A stretch of 64,000 bases of DNA from Candidatus Gastranaerophilales bacterium (GCA_905234865.1 CAJOJE010000006.1:1-64000), one strand, 5' to 3'. Shown: positions 42,512-51,830, counted from the first letter of the stretch. Notes: generated from the letters alone by a model not told the origin. Numbers and translations: made by a program.

Positions 42512-44407
42512 TTAACCTCTTTTAATTAATACGCTTAAAACGGAAATATCGGCAGGTTTTACTCCGCCTATTCTGAGCGCTTGTCCTAAAGTTTTCGGTC
42601 TTATTTTATTTAAAAGTTCTTTTGTTTCGGTTGAAATTTGTTTAATTTCCATATAGTTAATATTATCGGGGATAATTATTTTTTCCAATTTATCTTGAGA
42701 ATTAACCTGATTTTCTTGCTTTTCAATATACCCTTGATATTTAATCAAAATTTCAGCCTGTTCTAAAATTTCTTTTTTTAAATAAATATCTTCTATGTCA
42801 GAAACAACATACCCTAATTCTTCAAGAGTATAAAAATCGACATCAGGTCTTTTAATTAATTGGTAAGCACTTTGCATACAATCAAAATTTTGATTGTATT
42901 TTCCCATTATTTCTTTATTTTTTTCTGTCGGGGCAATTTTTACACGTTTTAAATTTTCAATTTCTTCTTTAATTCGATTTTTTTTGTATAAAAATCTTTG
43001 ATAATCTTCTTCTTGAACAAGTCCTATTTTATACCCTTCATCCGTTAATCTTAAATCAGCATTATCAAACCTGAGTAAAAGTCTGTATTCGCTTCTTGAA
43101 GTAAGCATTCTGTACGGTTCGGTTAAATCTTTTGTTACAAGGTCATCAATTAAAGTTCCGATATAAGAAGATTTTCTTTCAGGTTCAAAAAATTCCTGTT
43201 TTGATAAATATTTAACTGCGTTAATCCCCGCAATAAGCCCTTGAGCCGCAGCTTCCTCGTATCCTGAGGTTCCGTTTATCTGCCCTGCTAAAAATAACCC
43301 TTTTATTTTTTTTGTCATAAGAGAATGAGTAAGTTCAACCGCAGGAACACTGTCATATTCAACCGCATAAGCAGGTTTTATGACGGAAACGTTTTCTAAC
43401 CCCGGAAGCGACTTCAACATTTTAAATTGAACATCAACGGGTAAACTTGTTGAAAAGCCCTGAACATAAGTTTCGTAAGTTTTTTCTCCCTCAGGCTCTA
43501 TAAAAATATGATGCGAAGGGTTATCTTTAAACCTTACCACTTTATCTTCTATCGAAGGACAATATCTCGGTCCTATCCCTGAAATAAGCCCCGAATAAAG
43601 AGGTGATTTATCCAAATTTTCTTTAATTATTTTATGGGTTAATTCCGTTGTTCTTGTTAAATAACAAGGAACCTGAGGTCTTATTTTCTTTTCTTTTCTG
43701 TATGAAAAAAAGTTATAACATCCTGATTTATCCGGTTCATCGGGCGGTTGAACGGATAATTTCGAAAAATCAATTGTCCTTGCATCAACTCTTGCGGGAG
43801 TTCCCGTTTTTAATCTCTTTAGCGGTAAACCTGCCCTTAATAGAGATTCGCTTAGTCCTATTGCGGCTCTTTCGCCCATTCTTCCCGCCGAAAAAGATTG
43901 AAGCCCTATAAAAATTTTACCGCCAAGGCTTGTTCCCGTCGTTAAAATAACGGAGGGTGCATAATATTTAACTCCGAGTTCATCAACCACGCCTTTTATT
44001 TCATTATTTTCGACAATAATTTCCGTTATATGAGTTTGAACAAGAGTGATATTTTTTTCGCTTTCTATTACTTCCCTCATTTTAAATTTATATTGAATTT
44101 TATCGGATTGCGCTCTTAAAGCTCTTACGGCAGGACCTCTTGAAGAATTTAACATTTTTAACTGCAAATAAGTATCGTCCGTTACTTTCCCCATAACTCC
44201 GCCCAGAGCGTCAATTTCTCTTACTAAATTTGATTTTGCGGGTCCTCCTATTGCGGGATTACATGGCATAAGAGCAATATTTTCAATATTTAACGTAAAA
44301 AGTCCCACTTTAGCACCGAGCCTTGAAGCGCTTACTGCCGCTTCAACGCCTGCATGTCCCGAGCCTGTTACTATTACGTCAAATTTAAACATATTTTTAC
44401 TTTGCAC
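42512..44407 (-). CDS. mnmG: tRNA uridine-5-carboxymethylaminomethyl modification enzyme MnmG (GidA)
   Basis: This 631-residue FAD enzyme works with MnmE to modify U34 in the anticodon of several tRNAs. The N-terminal dinucleotide fold is VIVTGSGHAGVEAAVSASR. MPCNPAIGGPAKSNLVREID is the family signature. GLFLAGQINGTSGYEEAAAQG is the second conserved FAD-binding block. The C-terminal domain ends with LRIGGVKPADISVLSVLI. The length is typical (about 620-630). In many bacteria gidA lies near the replication origin, and here dnaN is three genes upstream. It follows the skp-like gene with an 11-base overlap, in an operon order skp-mnmG. Confidence 0.97.
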   Translation of the reverse strand: MQSKNMFKFDVIVTGSGHAGVEAAVSASRLGAKVGLFTLNIENIALMPCNPAIGGPAKSNLVREIDALGGVMGKVTDDTYLQLKMLNSSRGPAVRALRAQSDKIQYKFKMREVIESEKNITLVQTHITEIIVENNEIKGVVDELGVKYYAPSVILTTGTSLGGKIFIGLQSFSAGRMGERAAIGLSESLLRAGLPLKRLKTGTPARVDARTIDFSKLSVQPPDEPDKSGCYNFFSYRKEKKIRPQVPCYLTRTTELTHKIIKENLDKSPLYSGLISGIGPRYCPSIEDKVVRFKDNPSHHIFIEPEGEKTYETYVQGFSTSLPVDVQFKMLKSLPGLENVSVIKPAYAVEYDSVPAVELTHSLMTKKIKGLFLAGQINGTSGYEEAAAQGLIAGINAVKYLSKQEFFEPERKSSYIGTLIDDLVTKDLTEPYRMLTSRSEYRLLLRFDNADLRLTDEGYKIGLVQEEDYQRFLYKKNRIKEEIENLKRVKIAPTEKNKEIMGKYNQNFDCMQSAYQLIKRPDVDFYTLEELGYVVSDIEDIYLKKEILEQAEILIKYQGYIEKQENQVNSQDKLEKIIIPDNINYMEIKQISTETKELLNKIRPKTLGQALRIGGVKPADISVLSVLIKRG

Positions 44408-44843
44408 CCTGTTGATTTTTTAATATATTTAAAACTTCATTCGTACAATCGACTCCGCCCGTTACTCTTAAATCGGCTTTAATTATAATATCCAAACCCT
44501 TTTGAACACGAACGGTTTCGCTTGCTTTTTTAATTTTTAAATCAATTTCGTTTTCATATTGTCTTTTTAACTTTTTCAATTCGTTGCCTTTTTCTTCAAC
44601 CTGTTTTAAGCCTTCCTGTATGGCATTTTTTCTTTCATCGGCATTTTGAATTGTCTTTGCTTGTGCGTCTTTTTGTTGAGCAAAATTAATTATTTGATTT
44701 TGCTTATTTTTGATTGTCGTACCGTATTGTCTTGCAAGTGGGTAATTTCCGTAAATATATCCGTAATCGACATATCCCGTTTGTGCAAATGCAAACGAAC
44801 AAGACACGATTAACGCCAATAAAGTTAAATAAATTTTTCTCAT
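44397..44843 (-). CDS. OmpH/Skp-like periplasmic chaperone
   Basis: This protein of about 148 residues has a signal peptide (RKIYLTLLALIVSCSFAFAQ), then GYVDYGYIYGNYPLARQY at the start of the mature domain. Residues about 40-105 are a long charged coiled coil (VEEKGNELKKLKRQYENEID), and a short beta domain follows at the end. This is the OmpH/Skp jellyfish plan for outer-membrane protein chaperones. The start is ATG 44843 with AAGGAG upstream, immediately after the thrB stop. It supports a diderm envelope. Confidence 0.8.
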   Translation of the reverse strand: MRKIYLTLLALIVSCSFAFAQTGYVDYGYIYGNYPLARQYGTTIKNKQNQIINFAQQKDAQAKTIQNADERKNAIQEGLKQVEEKGNELKKLKRQYENEIDLKIKKASETVRVQKGLDIIIKADLRVTGGVDCTNEVLNILKNQQGAK

Positions 44844-44844
44844 T

Positions 44845-45759
44845 TTATATTTTTTTCGCTCCTTGATTTTCAACAGAATATGTATGAATTTTTGATGTAA
44901 CGTTTATATTATTCCAAGTATCACTTACGATGTTTTTAATGTTATCCGTATCGGAACCGTTCGATACAATCGCAATTGAAGGTCCCGCACCCGCTAAAAC
45001 ACATCCTAAAACATTTTCTTCATGTTTTAGATTTTCCATAATCGAATTTAACCCCGGAACAAGTTTCATTCTGTAAGGTTGATGAAGTTTATCCGACATC
45101 GCAAGTTTCATAAGTTCGCAGTCTTTATTATAAACGGCATCAACAAACAATCCTACACGTCTTAAATTATAAGCTGCGTCTTTAATAGGAACGCATTCAG
45201 GCAAAACGGACCTCGAAATTTGAGTAGATAATTCAAAATCGGGAACACAAACAGTCACTTTCCATTCTTTCGGCCAAGGAAGGTTTCTATACGTTACAAC
45301 CCCCGTTTCGTCAAAAGAAGATATTGTCATACCACCCACAAAAGCGGGAGTTACATTATCGGGGTGTCCTTCTATTTCACTTGCAATTGATAATAAAACA
45401 TCTAAATCGGCAGGATGTCCCAAAAGTTCATTTGCGGCAATTAATCCGCCGACGACGACGGAAGCGGATGAACCCATTCCTCTTGCAACGGGAATGCCTG
45501 TTTTAATATTAATTTTTAATTCGGCGGGAACCTGCCCCACATAATTATATAAAAGCTCAATTGCTTTATAAACTATATTATTTTTATCCGTCGGAATGTT
45601 ATCCGAATCATTATCCAGAATATTAATTTCTATGCCTGACCCCGGCATTATCGTTTCTTCTATCGTAATTACGTTATAAACAGGGAGCGCAAGCCCGAAA
45701 CAATCGAAGCCGCACCCTAAATTTGCAATAGTTGCAGGAACTTGTACGCTGACTTTCAT
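44845..45759 (-). CDS. thrB: Homoserine kinase ThrB
   Basis: This 304-residue GHMP kinase phosphorylates homoserine in threonine synthesis. The N-terminal VPATIANLGCGFDCFGLALP is the ThrB signature. The ATP-binding motif 2 is PVARGMGSSASVVVGGL. Motif 3 is LGCVLAGAGPSIAIV. The neighbouring genes in this operon are unrelated to threonine synthesis, and thrA and thrC are not in the window. It sits between dnaN, with 3 bases between them, and the skp-like gene. Confidence 0.95.
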   Translation of the reverse strand: MKVSVQVPATIANLGCGFDCFGLALPVYNVITIEETIMPGSGIEINILDNDSDNIPTDKNNIVYKAIELLYNYVGQVPAELKINIKTGIPVARGMGSSASVVVGGLIAANELLGHPADLDVLLSIASEIEGHPDNVTPAFVGGMTISSFDETGVVTYRNLPWPKEWKVTVCVPDFELSTQISRSVLPECVPIKDAAYNLRRVGLFVDAVYNKDCELMKLAMSDKLHQPYRMKLVPGLNSIMENLKHEENVLGCVLAGAGPSIAIVSNGSDTDNIKNIVSDTWNNINVTSKIHTYSVENQGAKKI

Positions 45760-45762
45760 ATA

Positions 45763-46908
45763 TTACCTCACCTGTACAGGCATTATAAGACAAAGATAAT
45801 CGTCGCACTCTTCATTTTCGTTTGCGGAAGGTTTTATAACAGCCGCCGAAAGTTTTGTCGACATTTCAATTTTAACGTTAGTATCGGTCATATTTCTTAA
45901 ACATTCAAGAACATACTTATAATTAAATGCAATTAAAAGTTCTTCCGATGTATAATCAATATCCAATCTTTCCTTTGCGGAACCTGCTTCGGGAGTGTCC
46001 GTCGATATTTCAAGAGAATTTTCTTCAAAATTAAATTTGACGATATTTGTTCTCGTATTTACCATAACGGAAATCCTGTCGATTGAAGAAATAAATTTAT
46101 CTCTGTTTAAAATTGCCGTTTTTTCGTTTGTTGTAGGGATTAATTGCTGATATTTCGGATACGTTCCGTCTATCAGACTTGATTGGAATAAGATATCCTT
46201 AAATTCAAAAATTATTTTTACACCCTTTATCGTAAATTTAATTTCTTTATCTTGTGCAAGAGAAATTAATTTTGAAATTTCGACAAGAGTTCTGTATGCG
46301 CAAATAAAAGTTTTATTTATTCCTTTTGAATTAATCGGAATACGGCTTCTTGTAAGCCTGTTGCCGTCCGTTGCAACCATTTCCATGATATTTTCGTTAA
46401 TCGTAAAGCATATACCCGATAAAACCCCGCCCACATCGTTTTGAACGGCGGAAAATGCGGTTTGTTTAATTGCTTTATTTAAATCTTTTGTACTTATTTC
46501 AAAACTTACGTTTTCTTCTTCATCACTCCCTTTTGTATTGAATACCGAAGGAAATTCGCTTGAGTCCATACTTATTATTTCATATTTTGTTTTTTCGCTT
46601 TGGATTTTAACGGTATTTGAATCTTCTTCTAAAAGTTCAATTGTTATGTCTTTTCCGTCAGGGAGTTTTGTGATGATTTCTTCCAAAAGTTTTGCGCTTA
46701 TTGCAAGTTTTCCGCTTTTTTCGATTTTTGCTTCCGTTGTATAAGAAATTGCCAAATTTAAGTCTGTTGCAATTAATTTAATTTTATCTTCTTCTCCCGT
46801 TTCAATTAATATTGCGGATAATATTTGCTGAACACCTCTTGAAGATACAATTCCCTTTACCGCTTTTATAGCGTTTAAGATTTTTTCTTTTTGAAGTATT
46901 ATCTTCAT
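45763..46908 (-). CDS. dnaN: DNA polymerase III subunit beta (sliding clamp) DnaN
   Basis: This 381-residue clamp subunit forms a ring that tethers replicative polymerase to DNA. The three repeated domains are visible: MKIILQKEKILNAIKAV with SRGVQQILSAILIE for domain I, KTAFSAVQNDVGGVLSGICF-type sequence for domain II, and the C-terminal domain III ending YLCLIMPVQVR with the family-typical PMPVR-like close. It heads an operon of dnaN-thrB-skp-mnmG. A cluster of ACATGT palindromes and DnaA-box-like 9-mers lies upstream, in and beyond the 164-base gap to comF. Confidence 0.96.
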   Translation of the reverse strand: MKIILQKEKILNAIKAVKGIVSSRGVQQILSAILIETGEEDKIKLIATDLNLAISYTTEAKIEKSGKLAISAKLLEEIITKLPDGKDITIELLEEDSNTVKIQSEKTKYEIISMDSSEFPSVFNTKGSDEEENVSFEISTKDLNKAIKQTAFSAVQNDVGGVLSGICFTINENIMEMVATDGNRLTRSRIPINSKGINKTFICAYRTLVEISKLISLAQDKEIKFTIKGVKIIFEFKDILFQSSLIDGTYPKYQQLIPTTNEKTAILNRDKFISSIDRISVMVNTRTNIVKFNFEENSLEISTDTPEAGSAKERLDIDYTSEELLIAFNYKYVLECLRNMTDTNVKIEMSTKLSAAVIKPSANENEECDDYLCLIMPVQVR

Positions 46909-47021
46909 TTTTAAATTCCCTTATTTTATTTATATTAATTATAATATAAATAATTAATAATAGTAATAAAGGGAAAAAAAATGTTCAAAACTATCTAAAA
47001 CCCACATATAGTAAGAAATTT

Positions 47022-47062
47022 ACATGTTTAAAAACATGTGCAAAACCTGTTGAAACATGTTT
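47022..47062. repeat. ACATGT palindromes between dnaN and comF
   Basis: ACATGTTT (47022-47029) and AAACATGT (47032-47039) are exact inverted copies 2 bases apart. A third site, the palindrome AAACATGTTT, follows at 47053-47062. TGTGCAAAA (47037-47045) overlaps the second. The flanking 46919-46980 is almost pure A+T. The site lies 114-154 bases upstream of dnaN. Confidence 0.6.
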
Positions 47063-47072
47063 AAAACTATTT

Positions 47073-47756
47073 TTAAAGTTTAGTTTTTGCAAAAGTTAAA
47101 CAAATTAAATTTTTAAACCCTCTTTTTTTAAATAATTCCGTCGCTGTTTCAAGTGTAGCGCCTGTTGTAGATATATCATCAAGTAAAATGATTAACCCTT
47201 CATGATTAAAATTTTTATCCAATGAAAAAGAATTTCTTACGTTTTTTCTTCTTTGATTACGCTTTAATTTATACTGAGGTACCGTATTTTTTATTTTTGA
47301 TAATGCGGTTGAATTAAGCTTGTAGCCTGAAATTTCCGATAATTTTTTTGCGATTTCCAAAACATTATCATACCCTCTTGAATAAAAATTCTTTTTACTT
47401 GTCGGAATCGGCATTATTATTGGGTTTTCAAGATTTTCATTTTTTAATGTTTTTAAGTAATCGTATAAATATAAAGCTATATAAAAGGCTAAATTCTTAC
47501 TATGTTTGAATTTCAGATTGATAATCATTTTCTTTATAATATTTTCGTATTTAAAAGAAGAATATAATTTGTAACCGTTAATATAACCCTGTGGAAAAGC
47601 GGGTAAGTTTTGCACATCTTTTGCACAGGTTTTGCACAGAATTCCTTTAGAAATTACACAGGCACAATTTATACATTTTCTTTTATAAATTAAATCAAGC
47701 GTTTCATTAAATAAATTTTTCAGACAGCTTAAAATCATATTAAAATTGAAATTCAT
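47073..47756 (-). CDS. ComF family protein (phosphoribosyltransferase-like)
   Basis: This protein of about 227 residues resembles ComF/GntX. An N-terminal zinc-finger-like part has RKCINCACVI and GILCKTCAKDVQ (two CxxC pairs), and a phosphoribosyltransferase-type domain follows. The latter contains PIPTSKKNFYSRGYDNVLEI and the PRPP-loop-like LIILLDDISTTGATLETA. ComF assists DNA uptake in competent bacteria, but many homologues have unknown roles. The start is uncertain: ATG 47756 is preferred, with alternatives at 47795 and 47738 and no clear ribosome-binding site. Its 5' coding part contains a DnaA-box-like cluster. Confidence 0.88.
   Translation of the reverse strand: MNFNFNMILSCLKNLFNETLDLIYKRKCINCACVISKGILCKTCAKDVQNLPAFPQGYINGYKLYSSFKYENIIKKMIINLKFKHSKNLAFYIALYLYDYLKTLKNENLENPIIMPIPTSKKNFYSRGYDNVLEIAKKLSEISGYKLNSTALSKIKNTVPQYKLKRNQRRKNVRNSFSLDKNFNHEGLIILLDDISTTGATLETATELFKKRGFKNLICLTFAKTKL
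47590..47638. repeat. DnaA-box-like 9-mer cluster within comF
   Basis: TTTTGCACA occurs three times at exact 11-base intervals (47608-47616, 47619-47627, 47630-47638). The inverse TGTGGAAAA, the complement of TTTTCCACA, lies at 47590-47598. TTTTCCACA is the DnaA box described in cyanobacteria; TTTTGCACA differs by one base. The overlap with comF coding means chance or codon constraint is possible. Confidence 0.5.
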
Positions 47757-47784
47757 GGTTTCTATTATATAATTATTCTTGAAA

Positions 47785-48828
47785 ATGGAAAACAAACTTA
47801 AATTATCGGATTTTGACTATCAACTTCCCGAAGAATTAATCGCTAAATACCCTGAAGAAAAAAGGGATAATTCAAAAATGCTCGTTTTGGATAAAAAAAC
47901 AGGCAAAATTGAGCATAAACATTTTTATGATTTTATTGACTATCTTAAAAAAGATGACGTTTTAATTTTAAATAATACAAAAGTTATTCCCGCAAGATTA
48001 ATCGGAAAAAAGGAAACGGGTGCAAAAATCGAAGTTTTTCTCGTCCGTCCTCTAAAAGAAAATTTATGGTCCGCTTTAATTAAAAATTCAAAAAGACTTA
48101 AAACGGGTGATATAATAATAATTTCGGATGAACTAAAAGTTCTTTTGAAAGAAAAAAAAGAAACGGATAAAGATAATATCCCCGAGCATATCGTAGAATT
48201 AATTTATAAAGGAAATGAAGAAGAAGTTTTAAACAAATTCGGTTCAATCCCTTTACCGCCTTATATACAAAGAGAAGCCGAAGAAAAAGATAAAGAAACT
48301 TACCAAACGGTTTATGCAAAAATAACGGGTTCCGTTGCGGCGCCTACGGCAGGGTTACATTTTACGAAAGAAATTCTTGAAAAATTGGAAGAAAAAGGCG
48401 TAAAAATAGGATATATTACTTTAAATGTAGGCTTAGGAACGTTTTTGCCCGTTAAGGTTGATGAAATCACAAACCATAAAATGCACAAAGAAGCTTACAC
48501 GATTTCAAAAGAAACGGCAGATTTAATTAATAATAAAAAAGGTAAATTATTTGCAATAGGAACAACGACAACAAGGTGTCTTGAAGCAGCGTATCAAAAA
48601 TTCGGCAAAATTCAAGAAACAAAAGATGAAACGGATATTTTTATTTACCCTCCTTTTAAATTCAATGTTATAGACTGTCTTTTAACAAATTTTCACCTCC
48701 CGAAATCTACGCTGTTGATGTTAATTTCCGCATTTTCTTCAAGAGAGATGATTTTAGAAACGTATAAAATCGCAATAGCTGAAAAATACAGATTTTTTAG
48801 CTATGGGGATTGTATGTTAATAAAATGA
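47785..48828 (+). CDS. queA: S-adenosylmethionine:tRNA ribosyltransferase-isomerase QueA
   Basis: This 347-residue enzyme transfers the ribose of SAM to preQ1-tRNA in queuosine synthesis. The N-terminal LSDFDYQLPEELIAKYPEEK is highly typical. SVAAPTAGLHFT and TLNVGLGTFLPVK are core signatures, and DCLLTNFHLPKSTLLMLISAF closes the fold. Length matches the family. The start is ATG 47785 (a TTG at 47779 lies in the same frame); no Shine-Dalgarno is evident. It is divergent from comF with a very short gap, and its stop overlaps the start of the chromate transporter gene by 4 bases. Confidence 0.96.
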   Translation: MENKLKLSDFDYQLPEELIAKYPEEKRDNSKMLVLDKKTGKIEHKHFYDFIDYLKKDDVLILNNTKVIPARLIGKKETGAKIEVFLVRPLKENLWSALIKNSKRLKTGDIIIISDELKVLLKEKKETDKDNIPEHIVELIYKGNEEEVLNKFGSIPLPPYIQREAEEKDKETYQTVYAKITGSVAAPTAGLHFTKEILEKLEEKGVKIGYITLNVGLGTFLPVKVDEITNHKMHKEAYTISKETADLINNKKGKLFAIGTTTTRCLEAAYQKFGKIQETKDETDIFIYPPFKFNVIDCLLTNFHLPKSTLLMLISAFSSREMILETYKIAIAEKYRFFSYGDCMLIK

Positions 48829-49355
48829 AACTTTTTGATATTTTTAAAATTTATTTTTTAATAGGATGTCAGCTGATAGGGGGAGGATATGTAATTTTGC
48901 CTCTTTTAAGAAAATATTTAATTGAAAAAAGAAATTGGCTGAAAGAAGAAGAATTAATCGAATACGTTGCTTTGAGTCAATGTTTGCCCGGGATTATCGC
49001 TCTTAATATTTCAATTTTTTCGGGCTGGAGGCTTAATAAATTAAAAGGTTCTTTAATTGCCGTTTTTGGACTTATTTTACCTTCTTTTATAATAGTTTCT
49101 TTAATTTCGCTTATTTTATATAAAATTTCCGATATGAAAATTGTTGAAAATTTATTTTTCGGAATAAGACTTTCAATGTTAATTCTTTTGTTTAATATGA
49201 TTTATGATATTTTTAAAACATCAATGAAATCTTATTTTTCATATTTTCTTTTCTTTTTTATTTTATTTATGATAATATATACTTCCTTTTCGCCCGTTAT
49301 ATTAATAATCCTTGCAATTTTAATTTCAATTTTAAAAGGAGGACATAAAAATTGA
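48825..49355 (+). CDS. Chromate transporter family protein, first half-size subunit
   Basis: This protein of about 176 residues is a single CHR domain with six predicted helices. The conserved N-terminal FKIYFLIGCQLIGGGYVILP and LSQCLPGIIALNISIFSGWR match ChrA halves. It overlaps the queA stop by 4 bases and its partner gene by 4, so all three are translationally coupled. Half-size CHR proteins usually occur in pairs that together equal one long ChrA. The transported anion may be chromate or another oxyanion; the family name does not prove the substrate. Confidence 0.9.
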   Translation: MKLFDIFKIYFLIGCQLIGGGYVILPLLRKYLIEKRNWLKEEELIEYVALSQCLPGIIALNISIFSGWRLNKLKGSLIAVFGLILPSFIIVSLISLILYKISDMKIVENLFFGIRLSMLILLFNMIYDIFKTSMKSYFSYFLFFFILFMIIYTSFSPVILIILAILISILKGGHKN

Positions 49356-49882
49356 TACAACTTCTTCTTTTTTATGAATTTTTAAAGACGGGAATTTTTG
49401 CAATCGGGGGCGGATATGCCACAATTCCTTTTTTGTATCATATATGCGAAAAATATAATTGGTTTACCGTTGATGAATTAACCGATATGATTGCAATTTC
49501 AAACATTACCCCGGGTGCCGTCGGAATTAATATGGCAACTTATACGGGTATAAAAACATGCGGTATTTTAGGCGGAATGATTTCAATAACGGGATTAATA
49601 ACGGGACCTTTTATAATAACGATTTTTGCGATTTATTTTTTAAATAAATATAAAAATACAAAATTGTTGAAAAACTTTTTTCAAGGTTTAATTCCTGCAA
49701 GCTGTGCTTTATTAACTTATACGTTCATACAACTTTCGATTAAAAATATTTTTGTGGAAAATAATCTAAAAGCGTTAATTATAACCTTAATTCTTTTCTT
49801 TATTTATCCTTTTGTCAGAAAAAATCCGAGTTTAATAATTTTTATAGGCGGATTTTTCGGCATTTTGTTCAATGTTTTCTAA
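49352..49882 (+). CDS. Chromate transporter family protein, second half-size subunit
   Basis: This 176-residue CHR-domain protein is the partner of the preceding one. It has the typical FLKTGIFAIGGGYATIPFLYH and ISNITPGAVGINMATYTGIK, and several helices to the C-terminus. It starts at TTG 49352, behind GGAGG, overlapping the partner's stop. Its 3' end runs 51 bases into the convergent glutamate-cysteine ligase gene, an antisense overlap that may couple their expression. Confidence 0.9.
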   Translation: MIQLLLFYEFLKTGIFAIGGGYATIPFLYHICEKYNWFTVDELTDMIAISNITPGAVGINMATYTGIKTCGILGGMISITGLITGPFIITIFAIYFLNKYKNTKLLKNFFQGLIPASCALLTYTFIQLSIKNIFVENNLKALIITLILFFIYPFVRKNPSLIIFIGGFFGILFNVF

Positions 49883-51139
49883 AACCAAATCCGCAATACA
49901 TTTTCTTGATTTAATTAAGTCAATCAAAAAATTCAGATATTTCTTTTCATCTTGATTTAATCCGTCTTTTGCAATCGATAAAATATCTTCCACGATTTCA
50001 AAACAGTATTTGTTTAATTTTTCTATTTTAAAATTAACTCCGAATTTTGCGGCTAAAAAGCCTGCTTTTTCAATATCGAAAGAATTAAGCGAAGATAAAA
50101 GCCTTAAAACTTTTTCCGTATTTTTTTTATTGTATAAAATTCCTTTATAAATTGCGGCAATTCCAATTGCAACTTCAAGATTTTGACTGTCATGGTTTCT
50201 TATTTCTATGCAATTTTTTAATCTTACATCCGGAAAACAAAGGCTTTGATGCAGAATATAATCTTTTATAATGGCATTATGTCCTTCAAAACCGTTTTTC
50301 ATAAAATCCCTGAAAGTGATTTTGCCGTTAATTAAAACCGGATTATTGTTTCTTTCAATGTAAATCATGGGAACATCCAAAATTGAATTTGCATAATTTG
50401 AATATAAATTTCCCTTTAAATCTAAAACATCCCCGTAAAAAAGGTTACATCTGTCGTATCCCGTAAATTTCCAAGCAAGCGCCCTTATGCTCTTATATTT
50501 TGTAAGTTTATTACCTCGAAAAGGGCTGTTTGCAAAAAATCCCGTTAAAAAAGGGCTCATTAAAAGTGAAGTTTTTATTTTTAATTCCGCATCGAGTTCA
50601 TCTTTGTAATCAATATTAATCTGAACTCCTGCCGTTTCTCTCATCATGACGGGCGCAAATTTCCCTTTTTTTATAAGGTAATCCGCCATAATTTTATATC
50701 TTGTCTTGTTTAAAATTTTCATTTCATGATAACAATTATTGGGGTTTGAACCGATTGCAAAAAACTTTGTATTAAACATATCGCCCAAGTTATCAATTTG
50801 GTTTAAATATTTTTGCATTAAAAATTGAATTTCATACAATGAACTTTTCGGAGCAAGGCTTATTTCAAACTGCCCCCCGGGTTCAAGAGAAACCGAGGTT
50901 CCTTTTTTATCAAAAGCTCCTATTACGGTTGAATTATCATATAAAAGTTCAAAATTATTTTCTTTGGAAAAAATTTTAATAATGTCTGTAAGATTATTAA
51001 AATCAGCCTGTTTAAAATTTGTACCGTCGAGCGAAATTCTTTCATATTCAAGACCTACGGTTTCTTTTAAAGATTCGCCTTCCGAATAATAATTAATAAT
51101 TTCATTGAATAATAATTCTTTTTCTAAAAGGTTTTGCAT
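49832..51139 (-). CDS. Glutamate-cysteine ligase, GCS2 (plant/EgtA-like) family
   Basis: This 435-residue enzyme joins glutamate and cysteine through ATP to make gamma-glutamylcysteine. VGLEYERISLD and SVSLEPGGQFEISLAP are the metal- and substrate-binding signatures of the GCS2 family. MMRETAGVQINIDYKD and FFANSPFRGNKLTKYKSIRA follow. SRKCIADLVLENIEQ closes the protein. The family is found in Cyanobacteria, plants and actinobacteria, which agrees with the proposed lineage. No glutathione synthetase is adjacent. A cytosolic thiol protects against oxygen in anaerobes. Confidence 0.88.
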   Translation of the reverse strand: MQNLLEKELLFNEIINYYSEGESLKETVGLEYERISLDGTNFKQADFNNLTDIIKIFSKENNFELLYDNSTVIGAFDKKGTSVSLEPGGQFEISLAPKSSLYEIQFLMQKYLNQIDNLGDMFNTKFFAIGSNPNNCYHEMKILNKTRYKIMADYLIKKGKFAPVMMRETAGVQINIDYKDELDAELKIKTSLLMSPFLTGFFANSPFRGNKLTKYKSIRALAWKFTGYDRCNLFYGDVLDLKGNLYSNYANSILDVPMIYIERNNNPVLINGKITFRDFMKNGFEGHNAIIKDYILHQSLCFPDVRLKNCIEIRNHDSQNLEVAIGIAAIYKGILYNKKNTEKVLRLLSSLNSFDIEKAGFLAAKFGVNFKIEKLNKYCFEIVEDILSIAKDGLNQDEKKYLNFLIDLIKSRKCIADLVLENIEQNAEKSAYKNY

Positions 51140-51271
51140 AGTCTTATCTTAGCACAATCAAAGTTTTTGCAATTATCCTTTTTTATGAATAAAAGGACAA
51201 TTTAAAATGATTACTCTTGATAACGGTTAAAAAAAATAGTAGAATTAGAAAAAGGAAAGGAATTTTGTATT

Positions 51272-51820
51272 ATGGTGTTAGATCCTGACAGATTAACCGT
51301 AATCTTTAGGTATTGTGCTATTATCGGAACGGCAATATTTTTTATCAAAATATTTCTTCCGATTGATTCGGGTTCTGAAGTCGGCGGCGATTTTAACAGC
51401 GCCGATTATTCGGATTCTTCCTTTAACTTTTTTACGGTTGAAGGAGTAAGTGCATTTTTTATGACAATGGGCTGGATTGGCTGGTATTCGATTGTAAAAA
51501 TGCACTACGATATTGCTTTTTGTACGATAATTTCTCTTTTATCGGGTGTTATCAGTATGGGTTTATTTACATATTTAATCACTCAATTCAGAAAACTTGA
51601 GCATAACCCGAAAGTTACCCTAAAAGAACTTGAAGGCAAAAAAGGGCGTTCATATATGAACTTTACTCCGAAAGGTATCGGAAAAATACAAATAGAATTT
51701 AATTCAAAACTTGATATTTTGGATGCTAAAAATAATTCGGACGAATTTATAAAAGCCTTTGAGCCGATAAAAGTCGTAAAAATTGAAGACAATGAAATAT
51801 ATATAGAAAAAGACGTTTAA
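51272..51820 (+). CDS. NfeD/YuaF-like OB-fold membrane protein
   Basis: This 182-residue protein has an N-terminal membrane helix (about 9-29), a short extracytoplasmic loop, a second membrane region (about 57-110) and a C-terminal soluble OB-fold-like domain from about 115 (LEGKKGRSYMNFTPKGIGKI, IKVVKIEDNEIYIE). NfeD-like YuaF proteins partner with flotillins, and the flotillin gene follows here by 10 bases. The two are therefore an operon controlling membrane fluidity or microdomains. An AAAGGAAAGGAA ribosome-binding region precedes ATG 51272. Confidence 0.85.
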   Translation: MVLDPDRLTVIFRYCAIIGTAIFFIKIFLPIDSGSEVGGDFNSADYSDSSFNFFTVEGVSAFFMTMGWIGWYSIVKMHYDIAFCTIISLLSGVISMGLFTYLITQFRKLEHNPKVTLKELEGKKGRSYMNFTPKGIGKIQIEFNSKLDILDAKNNSDEFIKAFEPIKVVKIEDNEIYIEKDV

Positions 51821-51830
51821 GGAGTAAAAA

